From NCBI GenBank assembly GCA_026399315.1, contig JAPLRF010000067.1, positions 1-45,861 on the forward strand: 45,861 bases of DNA, written 5' to 3'. The stretch comes from Gammaproteobacteria bacterium (GTDB lineage: Bacteria > Pseudomonadota > Gammaproteobacteria > Coxiellales > Coxiellaceae). A program made the position numbers and the translations under genes. Below are positions 34,901-42,103 of this stretch, piece after piece. Each line of letters starts with the position of its first letter. Position 1 is the stretch's first letter. The notes beneath the pieces were generated by a model. It was given only the letters and a program-made list of their open reading frames with translations, did not search any database and was not told the DNA's origin.

Positions 34901-36550
34901 GCAATTATTGAAGATCTGGCATTTTCTTGGATGTCAGAGGCTCATCCGAAACTTTTTCATGAGTGGCATAAAACCACTATGCGTTATCCAGAAAATCAAC
35001 CGCAACAATTGCAAAATGAGACGCAAAAACCCCGTAATGCACTTGAAAAAGCCTTGTGTGAGACTTGGCAAAGCGTGCTGGGTATTCCATCTGTTGGCAT
35101 TACAGATAGTTTTTTTGAGCTGGGTGGTGATTCAATTCGCAGTATTCGTCTCGTTGCAAGAATGCAAGAGAACGGTTTTTATGTTTCTGTCGGAGACATT
35201 TTCAAATATAAAACTATTTTGCAATTAATTGAAAAAACAAATCATAGGCTTCAAGTAGTCCAAGAGAGCTATCTTCCTTTTTCGTTAATTGATGATGCGA
35301 CACGAATAAATGTTTTTTGTGAAAATGAAATAGGCGCGATTGAAGATATTTATCCAGCAGCTCATTTGCAAATGAGCATGTTAATTAAATCACTGGAAAT
35401 AGATGCCAATGGGACATATCACGATGTATTTTCTTACGCAATACACCGCGCATTTAATGCGGAATTGCTGCTAACACTGCTTAAAAGTTTAAGCCAGAAA
35501 TATCCCTTGTTGCGTACTGCTTTCATGGAGCATACAGAATATGGCTATATTTCTGTCCAACATTCAGAGCTTGATATTGTTTCTCATTATGGTGGTGTTA
35601 TTGAGGAAGATGTTGTTAACTTTATTCAAGCAGAAAAAAATCGTGTTTTCTCCATTAATGAAGTGGGTTTATTTCGTGTATATATATTAAATCCGATGGA
35701 TAATCAGTTTGTATTTATATTTTCATTTCATCATGCGATTGCGGATGGTTGGAGTGTAGCATCACTCATGTCTGAGCTCACTGAAGCTTATGCTAGCGAA
35801 AAAGCAATTATGATGGAAACTATTCCGCCTTATCAGCGCGTGATACAGCAGGAGCGCTTGGCATTGGTATCCAATGCGCATGCATTATTCTGGCGTGATT
35901 ATTTAGCAGATGCGCCCTTACCTATGAGTCATTTCATAATGCATCCAGCTAAGCTAACAGGGGAGTTTGAGCTTGCATGCGTTCTTGAGAATGAAAAAGC
36001 AGTTCGTATTTTATCAACTGCAAAACAGTTAGGTGTGACACCTGATGTTGTCTTTCTCGCAGCTTATTTCAAAACAGTATCACGATTTTTTAATCAAGAT
36101 GATCTTGTCCTTGGACTGGTGATGAATAATCGTTTGGAAGAGACGGGTGGTGATAAGATATTTGGACTGCATTTAAATATTCTTCCGATTCGAATGCATA
36201 TTGGCATTAAGTATGCTGATAATAATGCGTTGATTTCAGCGTTAGCAGATGAGCGATTACGGATTGAGCCACATAAGATTTATCCTTATACTAAATTGCG
36301 ACTAAATTTAAATACGCCTACTGGATTTTACACTTGCGCATTTAATTACACGCATTTTTATATCAGTGAAGAACAAACCAAAAACAAGTTAATTCAACCG
36401 CTTTACGCATTTGAAAAAATGTCGATTCCATTCACATTACACGTGTCGCGCTATCAAAATTCGTTCCGGCTTATTATTCGCACATCATATCAATTTACCG
36501 ACAAGGATACTGCCAATAATATATTGAAATGCATTCATGATGCGCTGTAA
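28808..36550 (+). CDS. Nonribosomal peptide synthetase with triplicated T-C units and terminal C domain
   Basis: A 2580-residue NRPS with order C6-A6-T6-C7-T7-C8-T8-C9 and no thioesterase or reductase. C6 has HHIMSDAWS (near 145). A6 (YVIYTSGTTGNPKG near 614, NGKLDR near 960) has pocket residues D-V-W-H-F-S-L-I-D plus Lys, a serine code almost identical to EntF. T6, T7 and T8 all carry LGGDSIRSIR (near 1014, 1560, 2105). C7, C8 and C9 carry HHAITDGWS or HHAIADGWS (near 1217, 1763, 2308) and intact YHDVF/LQMGML-type segments. The three T-C units, each about 540 residues, are close copies. T7 and T8 have no A domain, so A6 may load them too, or a separate A enzyme does. The terminal C9 probably releases the product by amide formation with an amine or a carrier supplied in trans. 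Confidence 0.97.
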   Translation: MELETKTISNEIQAIYPANSLQQGFIFHSVSQPSDDAYIVQTLFDYHHEIDVEFYQQAWEFAIKTYPALRLCFNWDESPVQIITKHGQLRFTLHDLSAEIDKNAAILEIQKFDRKRGFDLTKPTLLRLHLIRQSKNHYTLLKTEHHIMSDAWSTAVLLNHVHEFYYQLVSGITPSISEDFAYIQAQAYIQKNQIEAQRHWKKIIQHSNQANDVNALFTTLAQPAELKNVKEPLEINIELDASHFESLKNLVRDEGITLHGIVQFAWHKILHTYTQESYTIVGTTISGRALPIIGIEKSVGLFINTLPLIVHWDNTCTVKEQLQFIHHEIMGLNKYSYVYLSSLQAGGNRLFNSLLLFENLSFSAEKTIPDDYLLTSDRRSIQKLDYPLAFTFHVKNNTLHINFKYDGAYLNDQRANQLLQQFLRVLQQIPCRLYAQHNTIDLIAKEERHQIIHTWNATNMPYPRDQTLHSMFEMQCLRTPHAVALVFEGKHLTYSELNAQANQLAHFLFEKGLRSRELVALCLDRSFELLIAILAVLKSACAYVPIDPAYPIERINYVLKDTQSRFLLTQGQYQANLDAVIGADINHILLDEKPHQAFSRARFDVLCAPTDLAYVIYTSGTTGNPKGVAITHTGVVNRLHWMQRTYPLNEGDVVLQKTPYGFDVSVWELLWAHWAGAKIVMARPDGHKDPQYLQKLISEEKITVLHFVPSMLAALTESLTLFKLRMPDSLRFVFCSGEALFANHVEDFYQVAGDSVTVHNLYGPTEASIDVTSFECLRGNKKVYIGRPIQNTRVYVLNTDLQPVPVGVIGELYLGGAGLAREYWNQAELTAAFFIHNPFANEDDLALGYTRLYKTGDLVRWLPDGNLEYVGRADFQIKIRGFRIELSEIEHVMLSMRGVYQAVALVKENVTSDYTHRFIAAYYVGDVTEKILLAYLAKYLPDYMLPTSLMALSAFPVTANGKLDRGALPLPFFIKETINEAALPRNALEKMLCDVWATVLNVSNVKMTDNFFDLGGDSIRSIRLIAAMQKKGFYVSVADVFKYKTILQLVNQTNHTQSSIKEDYVSFSLIDNETKINIFAENEDGVVEDIYPASYLQMGMLVESLKTNSQGAYHDVFAYRIHHPLDETLLLSLFKRLSKKHPLLRTAFVEHDEYGYICLQYDDLDIGSHYGGTIQKNISGFIHAEKNRTLEINKPGLFCLFALNPTAEQFVLVFSFHHAITDGWSVASLMSEFAQAYADQKEIVSEEIPLYQRVIQQERLALTSSMFEEFWRDYLADAPSPVRHLVFNPKALPKVLVNKHLEKRCEINAAKTKNILSQAKKIGISPDTIFLAAYFKTLSRFFYTDDVVLGLVMNNRLEEANGDKVFGLHLNTLPMRIVVGKNSAQLLTELSQQRTLLDTYKTYPYSKIRSDITGANDIYTCAFNYIHFHIMDEQKNSFNAIHVFEKTTIPLTLHVSRQKEHFQITIKALNGFIDHETADYMLDYIQHDLDTIIDEREFTWLTPEHAELFHSWNPLIPRSDERAITEIEKPRNPLEIALCDAWKSVLNISHVGMTDNFFELGGDSIRSIRLVAKMHDIGFHVSVGDIFKHKTILQLLEQTNHTETKIQEMYLPFSLIDNATQINIFARNEKDSIEDVYPAGYLQMGMLVESLKTEILGTYHDVFAYTIHRPFNKTALLMIFKSLSLKHSLMRTAFVEHDEYGYICVQYADLDIASHYGGIIQKNVPAFVQAEKNRLLPINKPGLFCLFVLNPTAEQFVLVFSFHHAITDGWSVASLISEFTNAYVNEKEIVPETIPPYQRVIQQERLALTSNKFEEFWRDYLADAPFPARHLIFHPNSPAEECEIRCMLENKKSARILSVAKQLGVSPDILFLAAYFKTLSRFFNNDDVVLGVVMNNRLEEANGDKVFGLHLNTLPMRALVRESSAQLTIELSQQRAQLEEYKAYPYGKIRSDITQANDIYTCAFNYIHFHVVDSETASFNSTYVFEKTTIPLTLHVSREKDDFHITLKTLNGFIDHETADQVLAYIQHDLTAIIEDLAFSWMSEAHPKLFHEWHKTTMRYPENQPQQLQNETQKPRNALEKALCETWQSVLGIPSVGITDSFFELGGDSIRSIRLVARMQENGFYVSVGDIFKYKTILQLIEKTNHRLQVVQESYLPFSLIDDATRINVFCENEIGAIEDIYPAAHLQMSMLIKSLEIDANGTYHDVFSYAIHRAFNAELLLTLLKSLSQKYPLLRTAFMEHTEYGYISVQHSELDIVSHYGGVIEEDVVNFIQAEKNRVFSINEVGLFRVYILNPMDNQFVFIFSFHHAIADGWSVASLMSELTEAYASEKAIMMETIPPYQRVIQQERLALVSNAHALFWRDYLADAPLPMSHFIMHPAKLTGEFELACVLENEKAVRILSTAKQLGVTPDVVFLAAYFKTVSRFFNQDDLVLGLVMNNRLEETGGDKIFGLHLNILPIRMHIGIKYADNNALISALADERLRIEPHKIYPYTKLRLNLNTPTGFYTCAFNYTHFYISEEQTKNKLIQPLYAFEKMSIPFTLHVSRYQNSFRLIIRTSYQFTDKDTANNILKCIHDAL
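32050..33620 (+). other. NRPS C7-T7 unit without adenylation domain
   Basis: C7 begins near EDIYPASYLQMGML and holds HHAITDGWS. It is followed by a linker of about 30 residues (SWNPLIPRSDERAITEIEKP) and then T7. There is no trace of an A domain between C and T, unlike the scar in module 2. The linker entering T7 (KPRNPLEIALCDAW) matches that entering T8 and T6, which marks the duplication boundary. Confidence 0.85.
33690..35250 (+). other. NRPS C8-T8 unit without adenylation domain
   Basis: C8 (EDVYPAGYLQMGML, HHAITDGWS) and T8 (ITDSFFELGGDSIRSIR) repeat the preceding unit. Long blocks such as RTAFVEHDEYGYIC and QRVIQQERLALTS are identical between C7 and C8. The differences are scattered substitutions rather than stops or frameshifts, so the copy is maintained as functional. 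Confidence 0.85.
35320..36547 (+). other. NRPS terminal condensation domain C9
   Basis: The last domain (EDIYPAAHLQMSML, HHAIADGWS) is the most diverged of the three copies but keeps the catalytic His-His-x-x-x-Asp-Gly. The protein ends about 270 residues after the motif, the normal length for a complete C domain, so this is a real terminal C domain and not a truncated module. Confidence 0.85.
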
Positions 36551-36575
36551 TGAAGTAATTTAATATTGAGAAATA

Positions 36576-36630
36576 GGGTGTCAAAATTCACCCAAATGCG
36601 TTCACACGCAGGATTCCGCCTGCGTTTCCG
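36576..36630. terminator. Probable terminator hairpins between the NRPS gene and tex
   Basis: Two small hairpins lie in the 95-bp gap between converging genes: GGGTG/CACCC (36576-36593) and ACGCAGG/CCTGCGT (36606-36625), the second followed by TTTCC. The T-run is weak, so confidence is moderate. Confidence 0.5.
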
Positions 36631-36645
36631 AGATGATTATATTAT

Positions 36646-38919
36646 TTATCGCAACAATGCATCCTTTAGGCAAGCACCAAAAGCAGACTCTACTTTTTGT
36701 TTTTCAATTCTTTTTGCAATGGTTTTTTTGCTTGGCACAATAGTTTCTTGTTTTTTACAGGGCGCTGCCTCATCTTTTTTCATTGTTAAACTAATACGTT
36801 TTCTTGGCGCGTCGATTTCTAACACGCGAACCATAACGATCTGCCCGACAGAAACTTCTTTTTGCGCTTCTTTAACATAATGATCAGCTAGCTGCGACAA
36901 GTGAACCAAGCCATCTTGATGCACGCCAATATCGACAAAGGCGCCGAAATTCGCAACATTAGTGACAACCCCTTCCAATACCATCCCTAATTTTAAATCT
37001 GAAATTTCATTCACGCCTGTTGTGAATTTTGCCATTTTGAATTCAGGTCTTGGATCACGCCCCGGTTTTTTTAATTCAGAAAAGATATCTTGAATTGTCG
37101 GCAGCCCTGCTTGAATTGTTACAAAATCTTTGGGATTTAAGGTGTTAATTAAATCACTATTTCCAATTAATTGGTCAAGCGTTTTACCTGTTTTTTTTGC
37201 AATATCCTCAACAATTAAATAGCTTTCAGGATGAACGGCTGATGCATCCAGGCAATTTCCACCGCCAATAATGCGCAAAAACCCGGCTGCTTGCTCAAAT
37301 GTCTTATCACCTAAGCGGGGAACTAATTTAATAGCATCTCGTGTTTTAAATCGGCCGTGCGTTTCACGATACTGCACAATTTGATTCGCAACGGATTCAT
37401 TTAGACCTGAAATGCTCGACAATAGTGGGACTGAAGCCGTATTCACATCAGCACCCACTGCGTTCACGCAATCTTCAACAGTTGCGCTCAATGATTGATT
37501 TAATTTTAATTGATTTACATCATGCTGGTATTGACCAACACCAATCGATTTTGGATCTATTTTTACAAGCTCAGCCAAAGGATCTTGCAAACGTCTTGCA
37601 ATAGAAACAGCGCCGCGATAGGAAACATCTAAATCAGGAAATTCTTTTGACGCAAGTGCCGATGCTGAATAAACAGAAGCGCCTGCTTCTGAAACAACAA
37701 TTTTACTTAATTTTAACTGTGGATTTTTTTTAATTAATTCTTCTGCTAATTGATCTGTTTCTCGCGATGCCGTGCCATTACCAATACTAATTAATGTGAC
37801 GTTCATGGCTACACACAACTTCGATAAAGTCACGAGTGCTTGATCCCACTGTTTTTGAGGCGCATGAGGAAAAATAACAGTTTGTGTTAATAGCTTTCCA
37901 GTGCCATCCACAATCACTGTTTTTACACCCGTTCTAAAGCCCGGGTCTAAACCCAATACGACATGATTACCTGCAGGTGCTGCCATCATTAAGTTTTTTA
38001 AATTAGTTGCAAAAACTTGAATCGACTCTGAATCTGCTCGATTCTTCAATTCAATCATCACTTCCAATTCCATTTTTAAATGTAATTTAATTTTCCAGGT
38101 CCACAAAATTGTTTTTGATAACCAGTGTTCTTTGGGCAAAGGAGATGGTATGGAAAAAGATTCTGCAATCAATTGACAACAATCATCAATAAATTGATCG
38201 CTGGGAAAAGCGACTTTAAGGCGTAAAAAACCTTCTTGTCTGCCACGAAATAAAGCCAAAAAACGATGCGCGGGAATTTTTAGAATTGTTTCTTGAAAAT
38301 CAAAATAATCTGAAAATTTATTGCCTGTCTCTAATTTATCAGGAGAAACTTCGCTTTTTATCACGGCAAATTTCCAAAAAATCTCGCGTAATTTTTTTAA
38401 TAATTCCGCATGCTCAGAAAATTGTTCTGCTAAAATATGTTGCGCCCCTTCGAGCGCAGCTTCAATGGTTTCAATGCCTTTTTCTGCATTAATAAATTCT
38501 GATGCGGCAACACGCGAATCACAATTAACATCTTGTAATAATTTTTCAGCCAGCAGTTCCAACCCTGCTTCTTTTGCAATTTGTGCTTTTGTACGACGTT
38601 TCTGTTTATAGGGCAAATATAAATCTTCAAGCTCTGTTTTATTAACGGTTTCTAATATTGTTTTTTTTAATTCATCGGTAAGCTTGCCCTGTTCTTCAAT
38701 TGAATTGAGAATTGTTTGTTGGCGCGAATCAAGCTCTGTAAAATAATGGAAATCATCGTATAAATCACGCAGCTGATCATCTGACAAACCGCCAGTCATT
38801 TCTTTTCGATAACGCGCAATAAAGGGCACCGTTGCACCTTCATTCAACAATTGAATAGTGGTATCAATTTGCTTTACAGAAATGCCGAGTTTTTTAGAAA
38901 TAAGGGATGAGATGCGCAT
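36646..38919 (-). CDS. tex: Tex family RNA-binding transcription accessory protein
   Basis: A 757-residue cytoplasmic protein of the Tex/YhgF family, normal length. The N-terminal helix-turn-helix part contains EGATVPFIARYRKEMTGG (about 28-45). The YqgF/RuvX-like domain starts at NHVVLGLDPGFRTGVK (about 317-332). Helix-hairpin-helix repeats follow (LLSSISGLNESVANQIV, RLGDKTFEQAAGFLRI). The C-terminal S1 RNA-binding domain (GMVLEGVVTNVANFGAFVDI) lies at about 645-715. It is involved in transcription and RNA metabolism and is usually conserved as a housekeeping gene. It is convergent with the NRPS genes and marks the right edge of the biosynthetic locus. Confidence 0.96.
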   Translation of the reverse strand: MRISSLISKKLGISVKQIDTTIQLLNEGATVPFIARYRKEMTGGLSDDQLRDLYDDFHYFTELDSRQQTILNSIEEQGKLTDELKKTILETVNKTELEDLYLPYKQKRRTKAQIAKEAGLELLAEKLLQDVNCDSRVAASEFINAEKGIETIEAALEGAQHILAEQFSEHAELLKKLREIFWKFAVIKSEVSPDKLETGNKFSDYFDFQETILKIPAHRFLALFRGRQEGFLRLKVAFPSDQFIDDCCQLIAESFSIPSPLPKEHWLSKTILWTWKIKLHLKMELEVMIELKNRADSESIQVFATNLKNLMMAAPAGNHVVLGLDPGFRTGVKTVIVDGTGKLLTQTVIFPHAPQKQWDQALVTLSKLCVAMNVTLISIGNGTASRETDQLAEELIKKNPQLKLSKIVVSEAGASVYSASALASKEFPDLDVSYRGAVSIARRLQDPLAELVKIDPKSIGVGQYQHDVNQLKLNQSLSATVEDCVNAVGADVNTASVPLLSSISGLNESVANQIVQYRETHGRFKTRDAIKLVPRLGDKTFEQAAGFLRIIGGGNCLDASAVHPESYLIVEDIAKKTGKTLDQLIGNSDLINTLNPKDFVTIQAGLPTIQDIFSELKKPGRDPRPEFKMAKFTTGVNEISDLKLGMVLEGVVTNVANFGAFVDIGVHQDGLVHLSQLADHYVKEAQKEVSVGQIVMVRVLEIDAPRKRISLTMKKDEAAPCKKQETIVPSKKTIAKRIEKQKVESAFGACLKDALLR

Positions 38920-39091
38920 AGAACATTGCCTAAAGTGGGTTCAGAGACGTTTAATGAAAGAATTAACGTATGTGAATGCTATGATGATCTTGCTCATCTG
39001 TCAAAGACTATCTATTTTTCTTAGAACGCCTCAAATAAGGTTCTGTCAAAAAAACCATCCTTAACGCACTAAGCATCGTGATACTAAATAC

Positions 39092-39184
39092 ATGAATAAT
39101 CACTTGGAACAAAATCATCCCGGTACAAAATCAAGAACAGCTTCGATGAATGGATTTAAAGACAGCTGTTACCAATCGATTTAA
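39092..39184 (+). pseudogene. Degraded IS6/IS240-like transposase C-terminus
   Basis: Translation gives MNNHLEQNHPG ... ASMNGFKDSCYQSI and a stop. It aligns with the better preserved remnant at 43488-43753 (LNNIVEQDHRG ... ADAMKGFKDSW), sharing the bases GGATTTAAAGACAGCTG. The middle block (KPMMGFKAFHS) is deleted. On its own it would be unrecognisable; the call rests on that comparison. Confidence 0.45.
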
Positions 39185-39221
39185 AAAAATAGCGGGCAAG
39201 CAGAATTTAATTCCATTTTTC

Positions 39222-39270
39222 AGGCGGTGCAATACTATTGCCGTTACCCTCTAATTTGGAGTGGATGCGA
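39222..39270 (+). repeat. Dispersed repeat A, right-end fragment (copy 3)
   Basis: About 45 bp matching the right end of repeat A (GTTACCCTCTAATTTGGAG). The left part of the repeat is missing, so this is a truncated copy. Confidence 0.65.
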
Positions 39271-39362
39271 AAATACTTGTTCAATTTCCGTCAATTCCCG
39301 TTAGCATTTTAGCTTTATCTGATATTGAAATTGTGACAGTAACAATTGACCGAAACAATTAA

Positions 39363-39592
39363 TTTATTTATAAAGTCGTCAGCACAACACTTAAAAAATA
39401 TCCAATTCTGATAGAGAATTATTTTTTAAATCGGAATACCAGTGGATTTGTTGAGGGTGTAAATAATAAAGCAAAAGTGATGAAGCGACGTTGCTACAGG
39501 ATTTATAATTTAAAACATTTTTTTCAAAGATTGTTCCTGGATTTTTCAGGATATACTGTTATTGGAAATTCTCAAAAGGCATGCGCTACGTG
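39363..39592 (+). pseudogene. ISL3-family transposase C-terminal remnant
   Basis: An open stretch of about 76 codons after a TAA. It includes TSGFVEGVNNKAKVMKRRCY and RIYNLKHFFQRLFLDFSGY, the conserved C-terminal block of ISL3 (IS204/IS1165) DDE transposases with its (N/S)GFVEGxNNKxKxxKRR motif. The N-terminal zinc finger and most of the catalytic domain are absent, and no inverted repeats were found nearby. It is a relic of an inserted element next to tex. Confidence 0.75.
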
Positions 39593-39658
39593 ATTTCAAC
39601 AGGAAGTATCAGAAAGCCAAAACTTTTTAATGAGATTTTCGGGTTTGTAATTGAAACA

Positions 39659-40891
39659 TTATAGGTATGCCGTTAAATCAAGTGTATAGGAATACGTGTT
39701 TTTTTCTTGTAAGAAATTTTCCTGATTGAGGGTTATTTTTTCAACATCAAGTCCGAGATACAAGGCATTGGCTAGTATTGCGCGCGTCACATTAAATGCC
39801 CAAGCAGTTTTTAAACCCGCTATTGCCATTGATAAGCCATCATTTCCTGGCAAAAAAGTCAGTACGGATTTTAAGTTAAATGTTTCGCTGTAACCAAGGC
39901 CAAATGTTGTTTTCTTTCCGAGGACAGGGCACTCATAATTTATTATTGTCGAAAAAGCTGCGGGTGTGTTGGTATTACCATTTAATATTTTACTTCCCCA
40001 ATTGTATTCTGCATTGAATGTTGCATTGCGATATTGTATACCGCCATTAATATCGATCACCTGACCCAAATCTCCTACGTCCCTTCTCGATATTGTATGT
40101 ATGGCAACATGATGAATCGCCGCTGTACTGTTGTTATTAGTTTTGAGATTTGAAAGATAGCCTGCACCAATGCTAAAGCCATAAACCTTACTTGTTTTGT
40201 TGTAAAACAGATCATAGGTGAAATGATTTTGATAATTAACTTCATCATTAAATCCGGTTGCAACGGCATTAAAGCCATTCTTATAATAACCAATACTAAT
40301 TTGCGGAGCCTGCGCTGGTTGAAAATAGCTTGTCGTTAATGGAATATCCCAAGAACCACTACCCTGAAAGACGCCAAACGGAATCGTGTTAATGCCTGTT
40401 GTCAGATATATCGGTGATTTTTTTAAGTTGCCAAATAAAGCAAGAGCATGTTCTGAAAAAATATAGTTCCCATCTTGCGCATTATTGCCGATTGCACTAT
40501 CCGTTACCGAACCAAATATCGTACTCCAGGAATTAATGTTGCTCATAAAATCCAACGTTCCTTGAGTAAGATAAATGCCATCGCCATTCTGATAATGACT
40601 TCCAACAGGAGGAAGCGATTCAATTTTATCTCCATTCCAATATTGCAAATCAGACTGAAATGAGCCACCAATAATAAGATTGCGATCCTTAAATTTGCTT
40701 TTGGACTGCAAAAGTTGAAGTGAAAAAGTGCTGTATTGAAAGTTATCGAATATAATATTTTGTGAGCGATCAAGATCGATTGGGTTTGATACTTCCGCAT
40801 CAATTGCGCATGAGAATACAGACAACACTGTCACGACTGATCTCATGAATATTTTTTTCAACACAATATCTTTTATGCAAGTTTTTTTCAT
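39659..40891 (-). CDS. LbtU-like siderophore porin (outer-membrane beta-barrel)
   Basis: A 410-residue exported protein. A basic N-terminus and the hydrophobic stretch SVVTVLSVFSCAIDA form a signal peptide, possibly from an internal ATG at codon 16. The mature part is beta-strand rich with repeated blocks (NLIIGGSFQSDLQYWNGD, GIYLTQGTLDFM, PIYLTTGINTIPFGVF, YFQPAQAPQISIGYYKNG) that I associate with LbtU, the legiobactin uptake barrel of Legionella, and its relatives in Legionellales. Assignment is from memory of the family, so moderate. Its ATG overlaps the stop of the upstream nitrilase-like gene (ATGA), so it is the third gene of a coupled unit. Lying 3 kb from a large NRPS locus, it may take up a metal chelate, but it may equally be an independent paralogue. 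Confidence 0.65.
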   Translation of the reverse strand: MKKTCIKDIVLKKIFMRSVVTVLSVFSCAIDAEVSNPIDLDRSQNIIFDNFQYSTFSLQLLQSKSKFKDRNLIIGGSFQSDLQYWNGDKIESLPPVGSHYQNGDGIYLTQGTLDFMSNINSWSTIFGSVTDSAIGNNAQDGNYIFSEHALALFGNLKKSPIYLTTGINTIPFGVFQGSGSWDIPLTTSYFQPAQAPQISIGYYKNGFNAVATGFNDEVNYQNHFTYDLFYNKTSKVYGFSIGAGYLSNLKTNNNSTAAIHHVAIHTISRRDVGDLGQVIDINGGIQYRNATFNAEYNWGSKILNGNTNTPAAFSTIINYECPVLGKKTTFGLGYSETFNLKSVLTFLPGNDGLSMAIAGLKTAWAFNVTRAILANALYLGLDVEKITLNQENFLQEKNTYSYTLDLTAYL

Positions 40892-42102
40892 ATATTTTCA
40901 GCTGTTAAAACAGGTTTATTTAACAATTTCCCCCAAATTTTGAAGATCAGTATTTGTTTCTGAATTGCAGTTGGTTTATCCCACCAATGATTTGCCAATG
41001 AAATTAAAATATCGGGTTTTCCTTGCATGGTTGTAAGCATCATCCAGGGTGAAAAATCTTCATAACACATAAAAATACCGACTTTTTTACCTTGCACAGA
41101 ATACACCCCTGTTTGCCACCAAAATGCTGAAACATTACCCAAGCCAAAAGGTAGCCATGACATTAAAGGTAGGGGTTGCCGTGAATCATGGAAAGATATT
41201 TTATTATTTTCAATAATCACAACACCTTCACGGTGTTTGTTTTTAAATCCTTGAAGGAGTGTTATGGACTGAGGTGAGATATGAAAAGCACCACTAATTA
41301 ATGAAATATGATTTATATTCATAAAATGAATAAGAGATTGCCATGATGGTTGGTCATATAATTTGTCAAGACTGATTGTATTTTCAGGCAATATAATAAC
41401 TTTTTTACCCAGTTGTATTTGTTTTTGAAGCAGTTGAAAAATATAGCGATCAAACACCGTGAAATGACTGTTCGTATTAACTGAAACCCACTGTTGGGGA
41501 GCTATTTTAGCGAAATATAAATAAGAATGGATGTGTGAAAAAATAGAAACACCTAACAAAACAATAACAATAGGGAAAGTCTTTTTTCTGTGAGCAGGAA
41601 TATATATTAAGATTGCCATACTAAATGTTAAGAAAAAATAAAACAAACATCCCAACCAGGATAAGCCAGGATAAATTAATCCAGTACTGGTGAGTGGTAC
41701 AACCCAACACAAAACCCCAAACGGAGGAATAGTAAGCAAAAATGAGAGAAAAAATAGGGAGAATAAAATTGATTTTATCGTTCTTTTTTTTGTAAAACAA
41801 ATTAGCCATGGTGTCGTAATGATCACCGCAGCGATTAACCATATCGCTATTGCGTTAGCCAACATCACCCAATCCCATTTCAGATAATTAAACAAATCCG
41901 GAATTATTTCCCACGAAGCGCTTAAATAAAAACTGGCAATAAAAAGTGCCGCTGTCCAACGATTTGCAAAACCAAGCCATATTATTGGTAAAAAGAATAC
42001 TAATATAAAAATATCAATATTATTAATGCATAAGGCAAAACCAAGGCCAGCGCCAAGAAAAAAGGCAAAAGTGGGTTTGAACCTTAAATTCAGGTTTGTC
42101 AC
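40888..42102 (-). CDS. Membrane-anchored nitrilase-superfamily protein, TraB/Lnt-like
   Basis: About 404 residues. The N-terminal half has six or so membrane helices, and the C-terminal half is a carbon-nitrogen hydrolase domain with the catalytic Glu in VIILPENTIS and Cys in GIFMCYEDFSPW. Where Lnt has YxKxxLVPFGE, this protein has HDSRQPLPLMSWLPFG, so the usual catalytic lysine is not obvious. This variant and the short length (Lnt is about 510) fit the TraB proteins of conjugative plasmids better than true apolipoprotein N-acyltransferase. I chose a GTG start at 42102: GGAGG lies exactly 7 nt upstream, and the codon follows the previous stop by 1 nt. A longer frame from 42123 would overlap that gene. 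Function in this organism is unknown. Confidence 0.7.
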   Translation of the reverse strand: MTNLNLRFKPTFAFFLGAGLGFALCINNIDIFILVFFLPIIWLGFANRWTAALFIASFYLSASWEIIPDLFNYLKWDWVMLANAIAIWLIAAVIITTPWLICFTKKRTIKSILFSLFFLSFLLTIPPFGVLCWVVPLTSTGLIYPGLSWLGCLFYFFLTFSMAILIYIPAHRKKTFPIVIVLLGVSIFSHIHSYLYFAKIAPQQWVSVNTNSHFTVFDRYIFQLLQKQIQLGKKVIILPENTISLDKLYDQPSWQSLIHFMNINHISLISGAFHISPQSITLLQGFKNKHREGVVIIENNKISFHDSRQPLPLMSWLPFGLGNVSAFWWQTGVYSVQGKKVGIFMCYEDFSPWMMLTTMQGKPDILISLANHWWDKPTAIQKQILIFKIWGKLLNKPVLTAENI

Positions 42103-42103
42103 T

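Larger units (their letters stand above)
38920..39658. other. Intergenic region with transposase remnants and a repeat fragment
   Basis: This gap of nearly 740 bp carries scraps of two unrelated transposases (39092-39184 and 39363-39592) and a piece of repeat A between them. No intact gene, promoter pair or complete insertion-sequence ends could be made out. A GGTTCTGTCAAA stretch near 39040 resembles an IS6-family end but is not paired. Confidence 0.6.

Noticed and set aside
32000..36550. Assembly artefact as explanation of the T-C triplication
   Set aside because: The three units differ by many scattered substitutions and in their linkers, which a simple duplicated-read artefact would not produce.
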